From NCBI RefSeq assembly GCF_036320965.1, contig NC_092241.1:5621752-5685751 (forward strand): a stretch of 64,000 bases of DNA, read 5' to 3'. Position numbers and translations under genes: made by a program. The notes under the pieces are model-generated. The model was not told the DNA's origin and did not search any database. It worked only from the letters and a program-made list of their open reading frames with translations. The DNA is from Panulirus ornatus (lineage: Eukaryota > Arthropoda > Malacostraca > Decapoda > Palinuridae). Shown in pieces: positions 10,953 to 22,690 of this stretch (within the stretch, counting starts at the first letter, position 1; every line of letters begins with the position of its first letter).

Positions 10953-11590
10953 ATCCTCACATGGTGAAAATGAGGATTGGGAATGAGACAGGAGTCACAG
11001 TGCTTGGCGAATCAACATGGTAGAGATGAGGATTGTAAATGAGACTAGAGTCAGATAACTGGATGAATCACATGGAAGAGTGAGGATTGGAAATGAGAAT
11101 CAGGTTGCTCTACGAATCACATAGTAAAAATGAGGATTGGAAATGAGACAGGGGTCATGATTTGGTACGAATCACATGGTAAAAATGAGGATTGGAAATG
11201 AGACAGAAGTCATGATTTGGTACGAATCACATGGTAAAAATGAGGATTGGAAATGAGAATCAGGTTGCTCTACGAATCACATAGTAAAAATGAGGATTGG
11301 AAATGAGACACAAGTCATGATTTGGTACGAATCACATGGTAAAAATGAGGATTGGAAATGAGGATCAGGTTGCTATACGAATCACATAGTAAAAATGAGG
11401 ATTGGAAATGAGACACAAGTCATGATTTGGTACGAATCACATGGTAAAAATGAGGATTGGAAATGAGACACAAGTCATGATTTGGTACGAATCACTGGGT
11501 AAAAATGAGGATTGGAAATGAGGATCAGGTTGTTCTACGAATCACTTGGTAAAAATGAGGATTGGAAATGAGACAGGGGTCGGGATTATG
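10953..11590. repeat. About 53-bp minisatellite, 12 copies
   Basis: The unit carries GAATCACATGGTAAAAATG and AGGATTGGAAATGAGA, then a variable part (AGTCATGATTTGGTAC or CAGGTTGCTCTAC). Two unit types alternate, giving some higher-order pattern. The first copies are the most diverged. Confidence 0.9.
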
Positions 11591-11960
11591 TGGTAGTTTA
11601 CCTCATACCTCATAATGCCTAAGGATGGTGCTCAGGTCATGAGTTGAAGTATAGAATGATGTGGATTGATTCAGGTAATTTTATTTCATATTAGTTGAGA
11701 TGAACAGCTGGGTTGACTGTGGACCAAGTGCAGTGACCGGGATTCGAACCTATACCATACTCGACCCTGGGCGGGGGAGCCAGAGGGTTTTGGTGACCAG
11801 ACAACACCATGAAGGTGAATATCACCTTTTTGCAACCCCATTTCAAGGATGATTGTCCCATTGTCTTCCACGGCGAAGAGGCCTTTGTGTAATGACTTAA
11901 AGGTTCCATTTGGAACCAGAGGGAAGAGCAGGGCTGGATGCCACCACACACTGGTGCTTC
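11591..11960. other. Unique spacer
   Basis: Single-copy sequence. The minus strand is open for about 87 codons (11686-11949), with no recognised domain. GGTTCGAATCCCGG on the minus strand near 11740-11752 resembles a tRNA B box without a cloverleaf. Confidence 0.5.
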
Positions 11961-11996
11961 TTCATCATCATCATCATCTTCTTCTTCTTCTTCTTC

Positions 11997-12037
<41 letters not shown>

Positions 12038-12340
12038 GTTATTCTTCTTCTTCTTTCTTCTTCTTCTTCTTCTTCTTCTTCTTCTTCTTCTTCTTCTTCT
12101 TCCTCGTTTTCCTCTTCTTCTTCTTCTTCTTCTTCTTCTTCTTCTTCTTCTTCTTCTTCTTCTTCTTCGTCTTCTTCTTCTTCTTCTTCTTCGTTTTCCT
12201 CTTCATCATCTTCTTCATATTCTTCTTCTTCTTCTTCTTCTTCTTCTTCTTCTTCGTCATCATCATCTTCGTGTTCATCATCATCTTCTTCCTCCTCCTC
12301 CTCCTCCTCCTCCTCCTCCTCCTCCTCCTCCTCCTCCTGC
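11961..12340. repeat. Mixed trinucleotide tract (ATC, TTC, TTA, CCT)
   Basis: A degenerate run of TTC with ATC, TTATTA and CCT stretches. All three frames stay open for this reason; not coding. Confidence 0.95.
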
Positions 12341-12480
12341 CGTCAACACAACTCCAAGTTACACCCCTGGCCACACTTGGGGACTGGATATTATCCCTTT
12401 GTTTATGGAAGCTACGCAGAAGGAGGTCCTAACACTTGCACGCGAGATTGCAGCCGCTTCTGCTCCCATAGCATTGAGCT
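12341..12480. other. Short unique spacer
   Basis: About 140 bp of single-copy sequence between the trinucleotide tract and the next array. Confidence 0.6.
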
Positions 12481-13456
12481 GGCAAGTGGAGACGACCCCG
12501 ACCCCAGTCCATCAGACGAAGAACACCTTTTTGTTCCATCCTGTACCCGGCAAGTGGAGACGACCCTAACCCTAGTCCATCAGACGAAGAACACTCTTTT
12601 TGTTCCACCCTGTACCCGGCAAGTGGAGATGACCCTAAAACCCCAGTCCATCAGACGAAGAACACTCTTTTTGTTCCATCCTGTACCCGGCAAGTGGAGA
12701 CGACCCTAAAACCCCAGTCCATCAGACGAAGAACACTCTTTTTGTTCCATCCTGTACCCGGCAAGTGGAGATGACCCTAAAACCCCAGTCCATCAGACGA
12801 AGAACACCTTTTTGTTCCATCCTGTACCCGGCAAGTGGAGACGACCCTACCCCCAGTCCATCAGACGAAGAACACCTTCTTGTTCCACCCTGTACCCGGC
12901 AAGTGGAGACGACCCTAAAACCCCAGTCCATCAGACGAAGAACACTCTTTTTGTTCCACCCTGTACCCGGCAAGTGGAGACGACCCCGACCCCAGTCCAT
13001 CAGACGAAGAACACTCTTTTTATTCCATCCTGTACCCGGCAAGTGGAGACGACCCTAACCCTAGTCCATCAGACGAAGAACACTCTTTTTGTTCCATCCT
13101 GTACCCGGCAAGTGGAGACGACCCTAACCCCAGTCCATCAGACGAAGAACACTCTTTTTGTTCCATCCTGTACCCGGCAAGTGGAGACGACCCTAAAACC
13201 CCAGTCCATCAGACGAAGAACACTCTTTTTGTTCCACCCTGTACCCGGCAAGTGGAGACGACCCTAAAACCCCAGTCCATCAGACGAAGAACACTCTTTT
13301 TGTTCCACCCTGTACCCGGCAAGGGCAGACGACCCTAACCCTAGTCCATCAGACGAAGAACACTCTTTTTGTTCCATCCTGTACCCGGTAAGTGGAGACG
13401 ACCCCGACCCCAGTCCATCAGACGAAGAACACTCTTTTTGTTCCACCCTGTACCCG
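12481..13456. repeat. About 70-bp minisatellite, 14 copies
   Basis: The unit contains CCAGTCCATCAGACGAAGAA, CACTCTTTTTGTTCCA and CCTGTACCCGGCAAGTGGAG. Spacing is 69-71 bp (landmark GTACCCGG at 12543, 12612, 12683 and 12754), depending on CCTAACC versus CCTAAAACC. Confidence 0.95.
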
Positions 13457-13469
13457 AGTCCTACACTGG

Positions 13470-14085
13470 TATTACGTCTTAGAATGTTTAGAAATTTAGA
13501 GGGTTTAAGGATAGATTTAGAACGCTAAGTCTTAGAATGTTTAGAAATTTAGAGGCTTTTGAGGATAGATTTAGATCGGTAAGTCTTAGAATGTTAGAAA
13601 TTAGAGGCTTTTAGAGATAGATTTAGAACGCTGTCAGAATGTTAGAAATTAGTCTTTTAGGGATAGATTTAGAACGCTAAGTCTTAGAATGTTAGAATTA
13701 AGAGGGTTTTAGGGATAGATTTAGATCGCTTTAGTCTTAGAATGTTAGAGTTTAGAGGCTTTTAATGGATAGATTTAGCTTTTGAGGATAGATTTAGAAC
13801 GCCAAGTCTTAGAATGTTAGAAATTTAGAGGCTTTTGAGGATAGATTTAGAACGCTAAGTCTTAGAATGTTAGAAATTTAGAGGCTTTTAGGGATAGATT
13901 TAGATCGCCAAGTCTTAGAATGTTTAGAAATTTAGAGGGTTTTAGGGATAGATTTAGATCGGTAAGTCTTAGAATGTTAGAATTTAGAGGCTTTTAATGG
14001 ATAGATTTAGATCGGTAAGTCTTAGAATGTTAGACATTTAGAGGCTTTTAGGGATAGATTTAGAACTTAGATAGATTTAGACCTT
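13470..14085. repeat. About 54-bp degenerate minisatellite, about 11 copies
   Basis: The unit combines CTTAGAATGTTAGAAATTTA, GAGGCTTTTAGGGATAG and ATTTAGATCGCTAAGT. Indels are frequent, so the array looks older than most in the window. Confidence 0.9.
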
Positions 14086-14172
14086 CTGTGACACACCCAT
14101 GTCATCCTTTGGCGCTACCGCTCACAAGGGGAGCATGGGTTTACATCGGCGTGGACGGACACATGGACCAAG

Positions 14173-14174
<2 letters not shown>

Positions 14175-14234
<60 letters not shown>

Positions 14235-14299
14235 CTGTCCCTCCCACTCCCCATTCGTTTGAATAGGGTGGTGAGGATGGGTGGCCTAGCGTTGTGTCG

Positions 14300-14360
<61 letters not shown>

Positions 14361-14362
14361 TA

Positions 14363-14403
<41 letters not shown>

Positions 14404-14473
14404 TGACCTTCCCCCCCCCACTCCCCATTCGTTTGAATAGGGTGATGAGGATGGGTGGCCTAGCGTTGTGTCG

Positions 14474-14514
<41 letters not shown>

Positions 14515-14612
14515 GTGTGTGTGTGTGTGTGTGTGTGTGTTTCTGACCGTCCCCTCCACTCCCCATTCGTTTGAATAGGGTGGTGAGGATGGGTGGCCTA
14601 GCGCTGTGTAGC

Positions 14613-14701
<89 letters not shown>
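14175..14701. repeat. Composite array: (TG)n - 76-bp core - (GA)n, three copies
   Basis: A core beginning CACTCCCCATTCGTTTGAAT and ending GTTCAGCGAG occurs three times (near 14247, 14419 and 14560). Each has (TG)n upstream and (GA)n downstream. TTAAGG links one (GA)n to the next (TG)n. Confidence 0.93.
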
Positions 14702-14703
<2 letters not shown>

Positions 14704-14810
14704 CAAACTCTCGTGCGCTGTTGTGGACGGAATGTTACAGGAAGGGCGGAGCTGAGAATACAGGGGACGAAATGAGTACATTACAGGAAAGAGGAAGAGG
14801 TAGAGGAAGA
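14702..14810. other. Unique spacer
   Basis: Short single-copy stretch between the composite array and the purine tract. Confidence 0.6.
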
Positions 14811-14828
14811 AAAGAAGACGAAGAAGAA

Positions 14829-14899
<71 letters not shown>

Positions 14900-14980
14900 G
14901 GAGGAGGAGGAGGAGAAAGAAGAGGAAGAAGAAAAGAAGAAGAGGAAGAAGAAGAAAAAGAAGAGGAAGAAGAAGAGGAA

Positions 14981-15015
<35 letters not shown>

Positions 15016-15122
15016 AGAGGAAGAGAAACAAAAGACGAAGAAGAAGAACAAAAACAACAACAAGAACAAGAAGAACAAGAAGTGGAAGAAGACAAAGAAG
15101 AGGAAGAAGAAGAAGAAAGATT
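14811..15122. repeat. Purine-rich (GAA)n/(GAG)n tract
   Basis: About 310 bp nearly free of pyrimidines on the plus strand. It is open in several frames as Glu/Lys runs; not coding. Confidence 0.96.
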
Positions 15123-15420
15123 AAAGAATAAGACAGATAAAGATAAAGTCATTTTTCCCGAAGTGGATCACATGGGTCAGAGGAGAGGACAGCTGGTGGA
15201 TGGGATTAAACCCCCCTTGCCTTAAAACCCCCTGCCTTAAACCTCAATGCCTTAAACCTCACTGGCTTAAACCTCAATGCCTTAAACCTCAATTATCTGG
15301 AAGGTATAACATATTATTGGCCCACGAGCTAGATTTATGATCGCCTCTTAACCTCTTGGAGAAGGAAAGGAGGTCTGAGTGGGGGAAGGGCGTGGGTCAA
15401 TATATGGTATTATAGACGTA
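15123..15420. other. Spacer with a 17-bp short repeat
   Basis: CCTTAAACCTCAATG-type units repeat about five times at 15208-15292. The rest is single copy. Confidence 0.75.
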
Positions 15421-15490
<70 letters not shown>

Positions 15491-15792
15491 TATTGTTGTT
15501 ATTATAATTTTTGCTATTACTATTATTATTATATCTACTGTTTTTATTATTGATATCATTATTATTATGATTATTATCATTATTATTATATTATTATTAT
15601 TATTATATTATTATTATTATTATTATTGTTATTATTATTATTATTGTTATTATTATTATCATTATTATTATTATTATTATCTTTGCTGTTATTATTATTA
15701 TTGATATTATTATTATCATAATTAGTATTCTCTTATTATTTCATTATTATTATCATTACAATTATTATCATTATTATCATTATCATTATCAT
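15421..15792. repeat. Degenerate (ATT)n tract
   Basis: A pure (TTA)n core of about 65 bp, then about 300 bp of interrupted ATT/ATC repeats. Confidence 0.96.
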
Positions 15793-16288
15793 TGCCAACA
15801 TGGTTACGCGAAGAACCATACGCGGTAACTTTCATTTCAGTTCTTTTCTAAACTGTATGAATTGTGAGCTTAGTTTTTACGCGTCTGTTATTAGACGTAA
15901 GTGATTGTAATTTCTCTCTGCCTTTTGGAGGAAAGTAATTTGGACAGTATGTAACCTCGCTCTCCCGTGCAAAACTCTACTTCAATAACTTTCGCTGAAA
16001 TAGAATGTAATTACAGCTGAAGCCAAGTTTAAGTCTACGCTGGATCTGCCTTAGGGGGGTTAAAAAAATGTCTTAGTCTAAGGTAAGAAGGTGAATGGGG
16101 TGGGTTTATCCACCCCCTCGTTTACCTATGGATGATTAAGGAATACGTTTCCCGACTGAGGCCTAAATTAGAGAGTTGGGGTAGTGGAGGAGGAAGAGGT
16201 TTAAGAGTGGAAGAGGGTTAGGATGATGTAAAGGGGATGATATACGATCGGCTAGATTTCAAATTAGAGGACAGCATTCATAAGGCTT
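15793..16288. other. Unique spacer, no gene recognised
   Basis: Single-copy sequence of mixed composition with no long open frame. Confidence 0.6.
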
Positions 16289-16500
16289 TTCTCTCTCTGT
16301 GTGGGGGGACTAAGTGATTTGCCCTCTAGGGACCAAGTGATGAGCGGTATGATCATGAGAACGGTCGTAACGAGAGACAGAAGAAGAAAGAGGAGAAGGA
16401 GGATTCTCTCTGTGTGGGGGACTAAGTGATTTGCCCTCTAGGGACCAAGTGATGAGCGGTATGATTATGAGAACCGTCATAACGAGAGACAGAAGAAGAA
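16289..16500. repeat. 112-bp tandem duplication
   Basis: GATTTGCCCTCTAGGGACCA and AGTGATGAGCGGTATGAT recur 112 bp apart (GCCCTCTAGG at 16321 and 16433), followed by AACGAGAGACAGAAG in both. Confidence 0.92.
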
Positions 16501-16740
16501 GAAGGAGAAGGAGGAAGAGGAGTATGATAATAATGAAGGTATGAAATGGAGGTAATTAGAATCCAAGGTTGAAGAGTGCTTGCTGTGTTGTATGGCCCCC
16601 ACTGACCAACCGAAACCAAAATGTAGGAGAAGGGGGGAAGAGAGTAGAATTGAAAGGAGAAAAATATTCGAATGGAACATCGTAGAAGACATGAAAGGCA
16701 CTAGGATTGAGCAGAGATAGATAGATAGATAGATAGATAG

Positions 16741-16797
<57 letters not shown>

Positions 16798-16800
16798 TAT
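16501..16800. repeat. Spacer, then (GATA)n and (GA)n microsatellites
   Basis: Single-copy to about 16708, then (ATAG)n at 16710-16743 and (GA)n at 16745-16793. Confidence 0.9.
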
Positions 16801-17309
16801 GGTAATCGATTCGCAACAGCAAACAAAAAAAAGACAAAAAAAAAGGGGGGGCGCTGAAGACATCTGTTCTGAAGCGACGTTCGTGGAAGAGACGAGAGGG
16901 ATGAAAATCAACAGGTCCTCTCCAGGATTTACGTACAGAAGCCATCGAGCGGGGGAGAGACGGAGGGGCGTTTGAACTCCCCATCTGGGTAGAGGAAGGA
17001 AGGCTTCGACCATTTCCCCACGGTTACCAAGAGAAGAGAGACATGGACCCCCTGAACGAATACATAGGAAGCTCCAATCTCAACGCCCCTGGTTTCCAAA
17101 GGATTGGAACAGATTGAGCTGGTGTGGGGCAGACAGCGGTGGTCGTGGTGTTGCTTAGGGAATGGGGGTATGGGGAAAGATGAGCCTCATCGACCCAACC
17201 CCCCTGGCTCTGTCCTAGAGCGAGAGGATGATCAGAAATTTGAAGGGGAGAAGACACACAGAGCCGACTCTAAGGATGACTCTGGTTGGTGTCTTCAGAG
17301 GGATGTGGA
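16801..17309. other. Unique spacer
   Basis: Single-copy. Frames of 77-178 codons exist on both strands. The longest (16477-17013, minus) is built on the GA tract. No domain recognised. Confidence 0.5.
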
Positions 17310-17846
17310 CGAATGGGTAGAGGAATGGGTAATTGGTGGAGGAATGGGTAATTGGTGGAGGAATGGGTAATTGGTAGAGGAATGGGTAATTGATGGAGGA
17401 ATGGTTAATTGGTGGAGGAATGGGTAATTGGTGGAGGAATGGGTAATTGGTGGAGGAATGGGTAATTGGTAGAGCAATGGGTTAATTGGTTGAGGAATGG
17501 GTAATTGGTGGAGGAATGGTTAATTGGTGGAGGAATGGTTAATTGGTGGAGGAATGGTTGATTGGTGGAGGAATGGTTGATTGGTGGAGGAATGGGTAAT
17601 TGGTGGAGGAATGGTTGATTGGTGGAGGAATGGTTGATTGGTGGAGGAATGGGTAATTGGTGGAGGAATGGGTAATTGGTAGAGGAATGGGTTAATTGGT
17701 TGAGGAATGGGTAATTGGTGGAGGAATGGTTAATTGGTGGAGGAATGGTTAATTGGTGGAGGAATGGTTGATTGGTGGAGGAATGGTTGATTGGTGGAGG
17801 AATGGGTAATTGGTGGAGGAATGGGTAATTGGTGGAGGAATGGGCA
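17310..17846. repeat. 19-bp minisatellite with a 210-bp higher-order unit
   Basis: The unit is GGAATGGGTAATTGGTGGA. The order of variants (AGAGCAATGGG/TTAATTGGTTGAGG, then GGTTAATTGG, then GGTTGATTGG) is repeated with an offset of 210 bp (17461 and 17671). Confidence 0.93.
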
Positions 17847-17938
17847 ATATGGCTAATGGATTTCAGTGTAAACAGGTGTTCAGTAATGTACGTAGGTTCT
17901 GTATCATTTGTATTTTCTCTGCTTTCATTACTGGCTTT

Positions 17939-18008
<70 letters not shown>

Positions 18009-18105
18009 CACGCTGAAACCCTTGCATCTACATCTACCTCCTCCCCATCTCTCTCTCTTTCCCTCTCACGCTGAAACCCCTGCATCTACATCTACCTCCT
18101 CCCCA
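17847..18105. repeat. (CT)n tract and 58-bp duplication
   Basis: (CT)n at about 17939-18005. CACGCTGAAACCC and ATCTACCTCCTCCCC are duplicated at 18009 and 18067. Confidence 0.92.
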
Positions 18106-18886
18106 AACATAACTCCACACCTTACCCTTGTTCATAGCACACTGTCTGTCCCCTCCCCAAACTCAGACGCCCATCTTCATGAGCGTCTCTTTCGAGTTAG
18201 CCACCAGAGCCGTGTCATCTGCAAACAGCAAGTGACGCTTCTCCGAGACGCACACCCACTGCCAGACAGGCCCAAAGCCCCCCCTTTTCCTCACGCTCCA
18301 GGACCAATCCATTTACCTCCTTCCACCAATCGCTACACACACTCTCCACCATTTCATTAACTCGGTGTTTTTCTCTCCCCTTTTTATTCTCCCTTTTCCC
18401 TCCCCTTCTGGTCTTTCCCCTGTATCACCCCTGGTCTTTTCCTTCCCTTCTCCCAGCCCAGGTCGCTCTACCAGCCCAGCCCAGGTCGATCTACCAGCCC
18501 AGCGCGTCTGGTCGCTACCCTCCCTCGCCCTTCTGTCCCTCCTTCGTCCCTTCGCACACAGATGATCCGCGCCGGCCCACCAACTCCTCTCCCACTGGAG
18601 ACCAGCATTTATAACTCTCTCTCAAAGTCTTTCATCGACGAATACGCAATGCATCATCATTATTCTCCGGGGGCGCCTCGCACCACTTCATTTCTCCTCC
18701 CTCATCTCTCTGGCAGGGAGATAGCGCCAGTTGGGGAAGAGATATTGGAGAGCTGTGACATTTCCCCTAACCTCGTCTATAAGTGAAAACATTGACCGTG
18801 CCATTCGTCTTCGTTTTCTTTCTATGTTTTTTTTTTCCCACCTCTCATCCTCTCTCATTTTGCAGTCTCTTAGATCTCTCTCTCTC
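18106..18886. other. Pyrimidine-rich unique region around the RT fragment
   Basis: C/T-rich single-copy sequence. Apart from the RT remnant, no gene is recognised. Short Pro/Ser-rich frames (18365-18565 plus and others) reflect composition. Confidence 0.5.
18165..18262 (-). pseudogene. Decayed non-LTR reverse transcriptase fragment (FADD motif)
   Basis: On the minus strand the frame reads HLLFADDTALVANSKETLMK. FADD is encoded by the complement of 18214-18225. This is the catalytic motif C block of LINE reverse transcriptases: a hydrophobic pair, F/Y-A-D-D, then T-A-L-V-A. Both aspartates that bind the metal ions are intact. Upstream on the minus strand (18263-18330) a stop interrupts the frame. 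Downstream a stop comes soon after the shown block, and SEFG continues in another frame, as expected for an old insertion. The sequence resembles the family L element whose C-terminal end is at 43757-44223, but the two pieces do not overlap, so identity is unproven. Confidence 0.7.
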
Positions 18887-18912
18887 TCCATATTCTAGAT
18901 TCACTCGAACAG

Positions 18913-18990
<78 letters not shown>

Positions 18991-19018
18991 TTCTAGATTC
19001 ACTCGAACAGATCTCTCT

Positions 19019-19096
<78 letters not shown>

Positions 19097-19112
19097 TTCT
19101 AGATTCACTCGA
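18887..19112. repeat. Composite array: (CT)n with a CCATATTCTAGATTCACTCG core, three copies
   Basis: The 20-bp core occurs near 18887, 18988 and 19091, the first two followed by AACAGAT. (CT)n runs of 60-80 bp lie between the copies. Confidence 0.93.
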
Positions 19113-20022
19113 GCACTCGCCCACTTTTGTTCGTGATGCTGATGGCAATTCCCCTCGCCGTTTCGTATCGGGTTTTGAACTGCTACATCAAACACTTTTC
19201 CGTTTACATATCAACGGTGGTTTGAAGCTACGATCGTCTGAAAGTAGATGATGTAGATAGACGTTTATCTGTGTCTCAGGGAAGGTGAGAAATGGTGTGG
19301 GTTTTGTGTCGCACTGCATGAGACCACTTTATTGATATACTGTGGCATGGAGGACGTCAGGCCAAGAGCAACCCTCTCTGGCCTACGGCTGATTTGGTAA
19401 CACTGTTCTCCTTTTCTATCCTGAGCCACGGTCGTCCAAAACAACTGCCAATCACTCACTCTCTCCTGTCATTATCGCACTGGGGTTTGGCCAGGGGCGG
19501 AGGTTGAGCGTGAAAGAAGGAAGTTTGGGACGAACAATAGCGAGGATGTGAAGTGTAAAACGGGTGGTGGGACAAGGGAGGTGGGATGTAAAGATTTGAA
19601 TGTGAGTTGTGATCGCGAGTTACTGGAGGATGTGGAGTGGTTTCGGTAGCTGTGAATGGACTTGGCAACAAATGGAAACATTGGGGGGTTGATATGATTC
19701 GTGTGGTGGGAGGGGGGAAGTCAGAGTCTATCTATGCTATTTGTATATCTATTTATCTATTATTTATTAATCTCTTTACTTATCTATTTATACAAGGTTT
19801 CGAATCCCAGGTGGCCACGACTAAGGCATGCTATTACCCCTCTGTCAAAGCTGGTTCGGGGGGAAAAGCATGCGAAAGGGGATCCAATGCCTTGTGTATA
19901 GCATCTCGAAAAGAACGTCCCATCTCTTTCCCCCCCCCGCTTCTTGTCTTTAAAAGTATAAGGCGTTCGCGCTCTTGCGTCTCGGGTATTTATACAGTTT
20001 GATCGTCCTAGGGCTATAGAGA
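19113..20022. other. Unique region, no gene recognised
   Basis: About 900 bp of single-copy sequence with a short TATT/TCTA-rich piece at 19722-19792. Frames of 60-120 codons occur on both strands without recognisable domains. Confidence 0.5.
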
Positions 20023-20224
20023 GAGAGAGAGGGAAAGAAATGTCTTTTAAGCTGCTCCGTCAACCATGGGAGAAGCGGTTTGTGTTCGCTGGAGATGGAC
20101 CATGAAAAAAAGGGAAGGAGAATTCCCATCCATTTTCAGCATATTCTTCGAGGCCCAGCGAAAGAGCTGGGTGGTGTGAGGGGTGAGAGGAGTGAGGAGT
20201 GATCCATCTCGAGTGTGTGTGTGT

Positions 20225-20263
<39 letters not shown>

Positions 20264-20397
20264 TAATAGGGACGCGGATGGAGTATGAAACGCGGACCGG
20301 GGAGTGTGAGAGGGGACAAGAATGGCGAGGATGGACGAACTGGGCCAATTTGGGGGAGGAGAGAGAGAGAGAGGAAAGAGATGGAAGAGGGGGTGTG

Positions 20398-20454
<57 letters not shown>

Positions 20455-20554
20455 CCCATTGTGGGGGACACACACTCTTTTGAGAGTTTTCACATAGCTC
20501 CATCAAAGAAAGAAAAAAGAAAAGAAAAGAGAGAGATTGACATTGAAGGTAGAT

Positions 20555-20613
<59 letters not shown>

Positions 20614-20889
20614 CAGAAATTCCTGCTTTACCCGCCGTCTTGAAGAGATTCTGTGGTAGCGCGTCCTTTGAGACATGACTTCCCTCCTAAAAAAGGTGTT
20701 TGGAACTCCTCCCGTTTTCTATTCTCCTAGTGTACACCCCCCCCCCCCCCAGGATACGTCATAGGTCCCCCCCCCCCAGGGAAAGAGACAGACAGACAGA
20801 CAGACAGACGGACGGGACACCACATGTCTATCCCGTCCATTTACCGGAAGTCCTCTTTTTGATCTTTGACCCTTGCTTCACACTCCCAG

Positions 20890-20965
<76 letters not shown>

Positions 20966-21114
20966 GCCCTGTGCTCAGAGCAGGTCAGTGCTGGAGGGAA
21001 TGGGAGGAGAGGAGGAGGTGTAGGAAAGTGGATGAAAAATGTTGGCATGAGCCACCGCTGGGAGTGTGGCTGCAAGGGGTAGAGAGAGAGAGAAAGAGAG
21101 AGAGAGAGAGCCAG

Positions 21115-21164
<50 letters not shown>

Positions 21165-21165
21165 A
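20023..21165. repeat. Microsatellite cluster
   Basis: (GA)n at 20023-20034, (TG)n at 20213-20260, (GA)n at 20400-20452 and 20558-20611, poly(C) at 20737-20753, (GACA)n at 20788-20812, (CT)n at 20893-20963, a GA run at 21078-21112 and (CT)n at 21119-21160. Unique pieces of 50-200 bp separate them. Confidence 0.93.
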
Positions 21166-21562
21166 CTCAAGACGCCGTTCCCAAAGGCAATCAAGTAACA
21201 GAACGGTGTGTTTATCTTACAAGACCTGGGGACGAAGATTGCCATGGTATGAGCATGGGGGAAAGAATGCATGAAACTATGCCGGACCTGCCCACTGTCT
21301 GTGACCTAATGATGTACATATGAGTGTATGTTACATATAATGCTAAGTCTAACACCGAGCCAGGGCCGAGACGGGTGTATTTCTACATTATTTTACCCCT
21401 GATGTAAGATGTTGATGATGGGAAGAGGCATTTCGAGTACGTAAACACGCCCCTGTCGAAAGCCTTCTTTTAGGAAAGGAGGGAACACAAGAAAGCCAGA
21501 CCCTACCCCACTCACAGTGGTTTGGTTTGCTGGCCACATCAGCAGCTCCTGTGTATGGGGCG
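21166..21562. other. Unique spacer
   Basis: Single-copy with frames under 90 codons; nothing recognised. Confidence 0.55.
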
Positions 21563-22482
21563 ATGAGACATGATCAGAGTGTGTGTGTGTGTGGAGGAGA
21601 GTGCATGAGACATGATCAGAGTGTGTGTGTGTGTGTGGAGGGGAGTGCATGAGACATGATCAGAGTGTGTGTGGGGGAGAGTGCATGAGACATGATCAGT
21701 GTGTGTGTGTGGGGGGGGAGAGTGCATGAGACATGATCAGAGTGTGTGTGTGTGGAGGAGAGTGCATGAGACATGATCAGTGTGTGTGTGTGTGTGGGGG
21801 AGAGTGCATGAGACATGATCAGTGTGTGTGTGTGGGGGAGAGTGCATGAGACATGATCAGAGTGTGTGTGTGTGGGGGGGAGAGTGCATGAGACATGATC
21901 AGAGTGTGTGTGTGGGGGGGAGAGTGCATGAGACATGATCAGAGTGTGTGTGTGTGGGGGGGAGAGTGCATGAGACATGATCAGAGTGTGTGTGTGGGGG
22001 GGGAGAGTGCATGAGACATGATCAGAGTGTGTGTGTGGGGGGGGAGAGTGCATGAGACATGATCAGAGTGTGTGTGTGTGTGGGGGAGAGTGCATGAGAC
22101 ATGATCAGAGTGTGTGTGTGTGGGGGGGAGAGTGCATGAGACATGATCAGAGTGTGTGTGTGTGGGGGAGAGTGCATGAGACATGATCAGAGTGTGTGTG
22201 TGGGGGGGGAGAGTGCATGAGACATGATCAGAGTGTGTGTGTGTGTGGGGGGGAGAGTGCATGAGACATGATCAGAGTGTGTGTGTGTGGGGGAGAGTGC
22301 ATGAGACATGATCAGAGTGTGTGTGTGTGGAGGGGAGAGAGGAGAGTGCATGAGACATGATCAGAGTGTGTGCGTGTGGAGGAGAGTGCATGAGACATGA
22401 TCAGAGTGTGTGTGTGTGGAGGGGAGAGAGGAGAGTGCATGAGACATGATCAGTGTGTGTGTGTGTGTGTGTGTGTGTGTAT
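21563..22482. repeat. 40-48-bp minisatellite with an internal (TG)n, about 22 copies
   Basis: The constant part is GTGCATGAGACATGATCAG, followed by a variable (GT)n and a G-run ending in GAGA. Length variation sits in (GT)n and the G-run. The minus-strand frames of up to 145 codons are His/Thr runs and are not genes. Confidence 0.95.
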
Positions 22483-22690
22483 TTCGATTGCATTGTCAAC
22501 ACAGACGTGATGAACTAGGAGACGATTTTGGCCCAGCCATCATTACACTGTACGAAATCCCATTCCACAGCGAGACGTCGATAGCGTATGTGGGGGATTT
22601 ACGCCAACGAGGCGTAAATGCATGGCCGTAATTCGTGGCGGAGTGGGACGAAAGTCCCTCTCGTCTTCGTCAGTCATTGCGACTTTTACA
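22483..22690. other. Unique spacer
   Basis: About 200 bp of single-copy sequence preceding the 126-bp array; no gene signal. Confidence 0.55.

Noticed and set aside
11735..11815. tRNA-like B box (GGTTCGAATCCCGG on the minus strand)
   Set aside because: No A box at the right distance and no acceptor or anticodon stems. The same applies to GGTTCGAATCC at 10946-10956.
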